Position numbers and translations under genes: made by a program. From assembly GCA_045617825.1 (NCBI GenBank), contig JAZLJI010000084.1, positions 1-37,558 on the forward strand: a stretch of DNA of 37,558 nucleotides. Reading direction: 5' to 3'. The notes under the pieces are model-generated. The model made no database searches, was not told the origin of the DNA, and worked only from the letters and a program-made list of their open reading frames with translations. This document shows positions 32,038 to 37,558 of this stretch, piece after piece. Source of the stretch: UBA6987 sp045617825. GTDB taxonomy: Bacteria > Bacillota > Clostridia > Lachnospirales > Lachnospiraceae. Every line of letters starts with the position of its first letter. Position 1 is the stretch's first letter.

Positions 32038-35000
32038 CTAACGGCTACCACGGGCGCCCCGAGAAGACGGCGGAAGCCTACGGGGAGAATCCCTTCCCTC
32101 ATCCCGCCGGATATGAGCGCGTCTACCGCACCGGAGACCTGGTGCGCTTCCTGCCGGACGGTAATCTGCAGTTCATCGGCAGGCGCGACGGCCAGGTGAA
32201 GATCCGCGGCTTCCGCGTGGAACTGACCGAGGTGGAAGAGGTCCTCCGGCGCTTCCCCGGCGTGAAGGACGCCGCTGCCGCCGCCTTCGATGACGCTGCC
32301 GGCGGCAAATATCTGGCAGGTTACGTCGTCTCGGACGCCCCGGTGGATACGAACGCCCTCGGAGCGTTCATCCGGGCGGAAAAGCCGCCGTACATGGTCC
32401 CCGCCGTCATCCTGCAGATCGACAGCATCCCCGTGAACCGGAACCAGAAGATTGACCGCCGCGCGCTCCCGAAGCCCGAACGCAAAGCGGAAAAGCTCCG
32501 CCTGCCCGAAAATGAGCTTCAGCGGAAGCTCACGGACGTGATCGCGGAGATCCTCGGTCATTCCGGCTTCGGCACGGATACCGACCTGTTCCTGGCGGGG
32601 CTCACTTCCATCGGCACGCTGCGCCTGAACGTCGCCCTCAGCGAGGCGTTCGGCAAGACGCTGAAGCTGAGCGATCTGAAGGAAAACAGCACCGTCCTTG
32701 CCCTTGAAAAGCTGCTCTCGGCGCAGGAAGACGTTGACGAAGAACCGTACGGGCGGCTGCCGGATTATCCCCTCACGCAGACGCAGATGGGCATCTTTGT
32801 CGAGTGCAGCGCTTCTCCTGACAGCATCAATTACAACATGCCCATGCTCATGAAGCTTGGCACCGGTCTTGACGCACGCCGCCTCGCCGCGGCGGTGAAG
32901 GCAGCCCTGAGCGCGCATCCCTACGTCCGGACGACCCTCTTCGCCGACGCGGAAGGGAATATCCGCGCCCGCAGAAACGACGCGGCCGCGCCGGAGGTCT
33001 CTCTGCTGACCTGCGAAAAGCTCCCTGCCGCCGATCAGCTGGTAAGGTCCTTCCCGCTTTTAGGCGCGCCGCTTTACCGCATTGCCGTTTATGAAACGGG
33101 TGAGGGCGTTTACCTCTTCATGGACATCCACCATATCATTTCCGACGGCACGTCCCAGGCGATCCTGCTGAAGGATATTGAAAAGGCCTATTTCGGCGGA
33201 GCGCCGGAGCCGGAGAAATATACCGGCTTCGAGGCCGCCCTGGAGGAGGAGAAGACCCGCGCTTCCGAACGTTTCGCGGCGGCAAAGCGCTATTACGACA
33301 GCATTTTCACCGGCTGTGAGACGGAGTGCCTGCCGCCCGGAGCCCCCGAGAGCGACCAGCCTCTGGCCGGAAGTATTACCCGTGTCTGCGCGGTAAGGCC
33401 CGAGGCCGTCCGCAGCTTCTGCGAGAGCGGCAGCTTTACGCCCAATGCCTTTTTCAACGCGGCCTTCGGCTTTGCCCTCAGCCGCTTCACGGGACCGGAT
33501 GAGGTGGTCTTCACCACCGTATACAACGGACGAAGTGACCCGCGCCTCGCCTCCTCCGTCACCATGCTCGTCAAGACCCTGCCCGTGCTTGTCCGCACGG
33601 AGGCGGACCGTCCCGTGCGCGGTCTCATCCGTGAGACTGGGGAACAGCTGATGAACAGCATGGCAAATGATATTTTCTCCTTTGCCGAAGTTTCGTCGGC
33701 GTACGGCATCCGTTCCGACATGATCGTCGTCTATCAGGGAGACGAGTTTGCTTTCGACTCTCTCTGCGGAGAAAAGGCGGAGCTCATTGACCTGATGCCG
33801 GGCATGATCAAGGCGCCTCTCACGGTCAATATTTTCCTGAAGGACTGCTGTTTTGAGCTGCGTGCGGATTACCGCAAAGACATGTTCTGTGCGGAGCTTG
33901 TCGGGCAGCTTCTTGCTGCCATGGACGCGGCGGCGCAGGAATTCCTCGTCAGAGAGAAGCTCAGTGACGTCTCCCTGCTTACCGAAGCGGATGAGAAGAA
34001 GCTGGCGGCGATGAACGACACCGCCCGCAGTTTCGAGAATATCCCGGCACACCGCTTCTTCGAGCGCCAAGCCGCTTCCTGCCCGGACCGCACCGCTGTC
34101 ATCTGCGGCGGAAAGCAGCTAAGCTACGCCGAACTGAACCGCCGGGCGAATGTCCTCGCCTGGGCACTCATCGCCCGCGGCGTCGGCAGGGATTCCGTCA
34201 TCGGCCTGATGCTGGACCGCAGCGCGGAGGTGCTCGTGACGGAACTCGGCATTCTGAAGGCCGGAGGCGCCTTCCTGGGCCTGCTGCCGTCCTATCCGGA
34301 TGAACGCGCCGCGTTCTGCCTGACGGACTCCGACTGCCGTATCGTCATCACCACGCAGCAGCTGAAGGAGGAGAGGACTGACCTCTTCTCGGCGGACCGC
34401 CCGTATCTCGTCCTGACGCTGGAGGAGATCTTCTCTCAGGCAGGCACCGACGCGGACCGGGATCCGGACCCGGATATCTCTCCGGATTCGCTGGCCTATT
34501 GCATCTATACCTCCGGTTCCACCGGCAAACCCAAGGGCGTGATGATCGAGCACCACAGCCTCGTCAACTGCGCGCAGCCGGCGGATTTCCCCTATGCCGC
34601 CTACTGCGGTGAAAAACGCGGCAGGGCGGCACTGGCCATGAGCTCCCTGGCCTTCGACATGTCCGTCTTCGATTCGCTTCTGCCTCTGATGAACGGCATG
34701 ACCGTGGTCTACGCTACCGAAAAGGAGATCCACGACCCGGCCGCCATGGCGAAGCTGATCCGCGAGACCCACGTGGATACGATGTCCGCCACCCCTTCCT
34801 ATCTGACCAACCTGCTCGGCTGCGAGGAATTCCGCGAGGCGGCGAAGGGCCTGCGGACCGTCGTTGCGGGAGCGGAGGCTTTCCCGCCTGTCCTTTACAC
34901 CGAGCTGAAAAAAATCGCGCCGGAGCTGACCGTTCTGAACGGCTACGGTCCGACGGAATGCACCATGACCTGCTGCGCCAAGGAACTGCGGAGCGAAAAG

Positions 35001-36992
35001 AGCATCACGATCGGCGGTCCCGCGGCAAACGTCGCCTTCTACACCGTCGACCGTTTCGGCAATGTGCTGCCTCCCTATGCCTGCGGTGAACTGATCATCT
35101 GCGGCGAATGCGTGGGCAGAGGCTATATCCGCCTGCCGGAAAAGAGTGCTGCCGCCTTCTTTACCCTCCGCGGTCTGCCCGCCTACCGCAGCGGAGATAT
35201 CGTCCGGCTCAACCGGGACGGGGAAGCGGAATTCTTCGGCCGGCACGACTCCCAGGTGAAGCTGCGCGGCTTCCGGGTGGAGCTGGACGAAGTCGAGCGC
35301 TGCATCTGCTCCTTTGAGGGTGTGACCCAGAGTAAGGTCATCGTCCGCAGCAACGGCACGGAGGACTATCTGGCCGCCTTCTTCACGGCCGCGCTCCCGG
35401 TCGATACGGCGAAGCTGACCGAATACCTGCGGTCAAAGCTCAGCTATTACATGGTGCCCTCCGCTATCCTGCAGCTGGACGCCATGCCGCTCACGGCAAG
35501 CGGCAAGATCGACAAAAAAGCCCTGCCGGAGATCCGCCCGGAGAAGAAAAAGGCCGGCAGAAGAGCCGCAAAGAAGTCTCTGGAACAGGAACTGTGCGAG
35601 CTTTTCGGGACCGTGCTGTCTCTGGACGAATACTATGCCGACGATGATTTCTTCGAGATGGGCGGCACCTCTCTTTCGGCCTCGAAGGTCGTGATGCAGC
35701 TCATGGCGAAGGGCATCCGCGTCGAATACCAGGATATTTTCGATAACCCCACGCCGGAAAAGCTCGCGGGGCTCATCGGCGGCAGGACCTCCGAAAAGAA
35801 GGAGGAAAGCGCGGCGGCGGAGGAGGACTCCGCGTCCGGATATCGGGAAGAGCTACGGTACAACACGCTCGAATATGCCGCGGAGGTAAAACGCGAGCCC
35901 CTGGGCAGCGTGCTGCTTACCGGTGCTACCGGCTTCCTCGGCATCCATATCCTGCGGGAGCTGCTGGAGCGCGAGGAGGGAAGCATCCTCTGCCTGGTCC
36001 GCAAGGGACGTCATGAGTCCCCGGAGGAGCGGCTGAAGAGCATGCTGGTGTATTATTTCGGCGAGAGCTTCGACGAAGCATTTGCCGGACGCATCACGGC
36101 CCTGGACGCGGACATCACGGACGAACGCCTGGAGGAGCTCCTCGCGCCGTATCCTGTGGACACGGTCATCAACTGTGCCGCCAATGTCAAGCATTACGCG
36201 GCGGACGACTCCATCGAGCGCATCAACGTTTACGGCGCCCGGAACCTGATCCGCACCGCCCTTTCCCACAGCGCCCGCATGATTCAGATCTCCACGGTCT
36301 CCGTTCCCGGCGTCCACACGGAGGAAAGCTGGAAGAAGCGTGCTGTCATGCACGAGAACGAGCTTTTCGTCATCGACGACATGAACAATCAGTACGGCAT
36401 CTCGAAATACCGTGCCGAGCTGGAGCTGCTGGAGGCGATCCGACGTGACGGCCTGCGCGGCAAGATCATCCGCATCGGCAACCTGATGGGCCGCCACAGC
36501 GACGGTGAGTTCCAGATCAACTTCAACACCAACGCCTTCATGAACAGCCTGCGCGGCTTTGCCACCATCGGCAAATGCCCGGTCAGCCACGCCACCGACC
36601 CCATGAGATTTTCCCCCGTGGATATGACGGCGAGAGCGGTGGTCCTTCTGACCGGTACGAACGACCGATTCACGGCGTTCCATGCCGACAACCGTTTCGG
36701 CTTTGACGAGTGGCAGCTGGTGGAGGCGGCCAACCGCAGCGGCGTGGCGATCCGTCCCGTCCCGGACGAAGAGTACTACGCGGATTACTACCGCCTGCTC
36801 AGCGACAAGTCGGTCAATGCCCGCCTGCAGGGCCTTATGACCAACGACCGCCCGGACCTGCACGCGGTCGAGACGGACAATACCTTCACCGCGAACGTTC
36901 TCTACCGCCTCGGCTTCTCCTGGCCGATGACGGATATCGACTATCTCGAAAAGACCATTGTCAGCCTCAAGACCCTCGGCTTCTTCGACTGA
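32034..36992 (+). CDS. NRPS, second part: A2 end-T2-C2-A3-T3-reductase
   Basis: This frame carries the rest of the synthetase. Residues 1-145 are the A2 end (YRTGDLVRF, VKIRGFRVEL, NQKIDRRAL). T2 has LTSIG with Ser192. C2 (about 240-660) has HHIISDG (366-372). A3 (about 680-1170) has YTSGSTGKPKG, AFDMSVF with Asp875, YGPTECT, YRSGD and SGKIDKKAL. T3 has FFEMGGTSLS with Ser1213. The terminal reductase (about 1270-1652) has VLLTGATGFLG near 1290, NCAANVKHY and YGISK (Tyr1454, Lys1458), so the peptide should leave as an aldehyde or alcohol. The GTG taken as start overlaps the previous stop (GTGA) and lacks a ribosome site, and the frame opens mid-domain, so it is probably not independently translated. 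A terminator follows. Confidence 0.93.
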   Translation: MTNGYHGRPEKTAEAYGENPFPHPAGYERVYRTGDLVRFLPDGNLQFIGRRDGQVKIRGFRVELTEVEEVLRRFPGVKDAAAAAFDDAAGGKYLAGYVVSDAPVDTNALGAFIRAEKPPYMVPAVILQIDSIPVNRNQKIDRRALPKPERKAEKLRLPENELQRKLTDVIAEILGHSGFGTDTDLFLAGLTSIGTLRLNVALSEAFGKTLKLSDLKENSTVLALEKLLSAQEDVDEEPYGRLPDYPLTQTQMGIFVECSASPDSINYNMPMLMKLGTGLDARRLAAAVKAALSAHPYVRTTLFADAEGNIRARRNDAAAPEVSLLTCEKLPAADQLVRSFPLLGAPLYRIAVYETGEGVYLFMDIHHIISDGTSQAILLKDIEKAYFGGAPEPEKYTGFEAALEEEKTRASERFAAAKRYYDSIFTGCETECLPPGAPESDQPLAGSITRVCAVRPEAVRSFCESGSFTPNAFFNAAFGFALSRFTGPDEVVFTTVYNGRSDPRLASSVTMLVKTLPVLVRTEADRPVRGLIRETGEQLMNSMANDIFSFAEVSSAYGIRSDMIVVYQGDEFAFDSLCGEKAELIDLMPGMIKAPLTVNIFLKDCCFELRADYRKDMFCAELVGQLLAAMDAAAQEFLVREKLSDVSLLTEADEKKLAAMNDTARSFENIPAHRFFERQAASCPDRTAVICGGKQLSYAELNRRANVLAWALIARGVGRDSVIGLMLDRSAEVLVTELGILKAGGAFLGLLPSYPDERAAFCLTDSDCRIVITTQQLKEERTDLFSADRPYLVLTLEEIFSQAGTDADRDPDPDISPDSLAYCIYTSGSTGKPKGVMIEHHSLVNCAQPADFPYAAYCGEKRGRAALAMSSLAFDMSVFDSLLPLMNGMTVVYATEKEIHDPAAMAKLIRETHVDTMSATPSYLTNLLGCEEFREAAKGLRTVVAGAEAFPPVLYTELKKIAPELTVLNGYGPTECTMTCCAKELRSEKSITIGGPAANVAFYTVDRFGNVLPPYACGELIICGECVGRGYIRLPEKSAAAFFTLRGLPAYRSGDIVRLNRDGEAEFFGRHDSQVKLRGFRVELDEVERCICSFEGVTQSKVIVRSNGTEDYLAAFFTAALPVDTAKLTEYLRSKLSYYMVPSAILQLDAMPLTASGKIDKKALPEIRPEKKKAGRRAAKKSLEQELCELFGTVLSLDEYYADDDFFEMGGTSLSASKVVMQLMAKGIRVEYQDIFDNPTPEKLAGLIGGRTSEKKEESAAAEEDSASGYREELRYNTLEYAAEVKREPLGSVLLTGATGFLGIHILRELLEREEGSILCLVRKGRHESPEERLKSMLVYYFGESFDEAFAGRITALDADITDERLEELLAPYPVDTVINCAANVKHYAADDSIERINVYGARNLIRTALSHSARMIQISTVSVPGVHTEESWKKRAVMHENELFVIDDMNNQYGISKYRAELELLEAIRRDGLRGKIIRIGNLMGRHSDGEFQINFNTNAFMNSLRGFATIGKCPVSHATDPMRFSPVDMTARAVVLLTGTNDRFTAFHADNRFGFDEWQLVEAANRSGVAIRPVPDEEYYADYYRLLSDKSVNARLQGLMTNDRPDLHAVETDNTFTANVLYRLGFSWPMTDIDYLEKTIVSLKTLGFFD

Positions 36993-37047
36993 CCCGCAAG
37001 GCGCGGAAGCAGCGGAGACCGCAGAGAAGTGCCGTAAAGACAAAAAA

Positions 37048-37084
37048 ATCCCGGAGCTCCGCAGGGAGATCCGGGATCTTTTTT
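37048..37084 (+). terminator. Rho-independent terminator after the NRPS
   Basis: ATCCCGGA (37048-37055) pairs with TCCGGGAT (37070-37077), with a second inner CTCC/GGAG pairing, followed by CTTTTTTG. It lies 56 bp after the NRPS stop. The preceding A-run gives it some activity on the other strand as well. Confidence 0.88.
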
Positions 37085-37188
37085 GTCTGTTGAGGCGGCT
37101 TACTGTACCGTCCCGGAAACTTTTGCTTACATTCAATTACTTTCCCATCTGTTCCTCTTCTCCCAATGTAGATGTACTCTAAATTCTA

Positions 37189-37197
37189 TGATATAAT
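37189..37197 (+). promoter_or_regulatory. Extended -10 promoter of the MATE gene
   Basis: TG-A-TATAAT (37189-37197) is a consensus extended -10 element, 43 bp before the ATG at 37241. The -35 region (TAGATG, 17 bases upstream) is weak, as is common with an extended -10. The 37085-37188 stretch before it is AT-rich, and I see nothing else in it. Confidence 0.65.
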
Positions 37198-37240
37198 CTG
37201 AATGGTTATTCACGACTTTTGAGAAATCCGAGGAAAAGCT

Positions 37241-37426
37241 ATGGGTTTGCAATCACTTTTAAAGAAGAACAGCGAGCGCTGGGCGATCACCGATAAGATG
37301 TTCTTCTCGCTGTTTCTGACGGGCTCGATCATCGAGTTTTCTCAGGTCGGTGCGGGATTTATCGACGGGCTTATCATCAGCCGCTTCCTCGGTCCCGAAG
37401 CCATGGCGGCGCAAGGTATTATTTAG
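37241..37426 (+). pseudogene. N-terminal fragment of a MATE-family efflux transporter
   Basis: Sixty-one codons match the start of MATE drug/sodium or proton antiporters. A basic head (LLKKNSERWAITDKMF) is followed by the first membrane helix and the conserved FIDGLIISRFLGPEAMAAQGI stretch. Intact family members have about 440-460 residues and twelve helices. Here homology ends near 37420 and a stop follows at once, and the remaining bases to the window edge do not continue the protein in any forward frame. The promoter and ribosome site (GAGGAAAAGCT) are intact, so the loss looks recent. A MATE pump beside an NRPS could have exported its peptide (inference). Insertion of other DNA or an assembly join are the likeliest causes. 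Confidence 0.75.
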
Positions 37427-37558
37427 TGTCTGCTCGTTAAGAGGCCTCTACAAGCCAAGTGCATGACTTTGGTTCGTACTGTATAAGGCTTCTTGCTTCG
37501 TTAGCGGATACCAACGGATCAGTGTTACGCCCTGAGTTCGTCCTCATTAACGTCAAAC
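37427..37558. mobile_element. Possible right end of an insertion sequence (minus-strand orientation)
   Basis: This 132-bp edge is unlike the rest of the window. On the minus strand it opens with ten codons ending in TAA (VNEDELRA then stop), followed by a non-coding stretch with GAAGCAAGAAGCC, a hairpin CCAAAGTCATGCACTTGG, and the perfect 10-bp palindrome AGAGGCCTCT (37443-37452). It meets the broken MATE gene near 37420. This resembles the right end of IS200/IS605-type elements, where structured RNA lies between the tnpB stop and the element end. The piece is too short to be sure; a contig-end artefact is the main alternative. Confidence 0.35.

Noticed and set aside
32034..32060. A genuine separate NRPS gene starting at GTG 32034
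   Set aside because: It would begin in the middle of an adenylation domain, has no ribosome site, and the missing piece is exactly what the preceding frame would encode with one more C.
23089..36992. The giant protein and the second NRPS frame both have 1652 residues, hinting at duplication
   Set aside because: The sequences are unrelated, and the second length is set by where the frameshift and GTG fall. It is coincidence.

Overview
The window reads as chromosomal DNA of a GC-rich anaerobic Firmicute, most likely a Clostridia/Lachnospiraceae-type gut or rumen bacterium. This rests on strong Shine-Dalgarno boxes, DHHW, DUF4358 and MBOAT gene neighbourhoods, a free-standing corrinoid protein, BrnT/BrnA and AbiE modules, and a reductase-terminated NRPS of the sort known from gut clostridia. 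No rRNA, tRNA or CRISPR array is visible, so the placement is inference. Two toxin-antitoxin islands (about 300-1850 and 12930-13500) and the right edge (after about 37080) are visibly richer in A/T than the rest.

Left part, 1-9.9 kb. A gene end (1-195) converges on an AbiEi/AbiEii module (minus strand) with a clear promoter and two copies of a 25-bp operator-like repeat. Next come proline biosynthesis genes proC-proB-proA. Upstream of them, on the same strand, is a five-gene envelope cassette: two SGNH-hydrolase lipoproteins, a DUF4358 protein, an MBOAT acyltransferase and a DHHW/AlgJ-like protein. It probably O-acetylates a surface glycan.

Middle part, 10-20 kb. A plus-strand group holds a corrinoid protein, KDPG/KHG aldolase, a small membrane protein and a PilT-like ATPase whose catalytic boxes are degenerate. 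A perfect hairpin separates it from a BrnT/BrnA module. Then come an N-acyl-D-amino-acid deacylase with its own promoter and a three-gene unit (M20 amidohydrolase, unknown protein, class-V PLP enzyme). That unit diverges from a LysR regulator across an AT-rich region with a perfect 21-bp dyad. The cluster suggests use of N-acylated amino acids or peptides.

Right part, 20-37 kb. A membrane GGDEF-PAS-degenerate GGDEF-EAL protein is followed by a 1652-residue protein of no recognised family. Only 18 bp later begins a trimodular NRPS (A-T-C-A-T-C-A-T-R). The NRPS is split into two reading frames at a run of eight C (31990-31997) inside the second adenylation domain. Nine C would give one 2975-residue protein. 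A terminator follows, then a MATE transporter gene cut after 61 codons, with unrelated DNA (possibly the end of an insertion sequence) running to the window edge.

The best candidate for an undescribed system is the 1652-residue protein with the NRPS and its poly-C switch or frameshift, next to a c-di-GMP enzyme.
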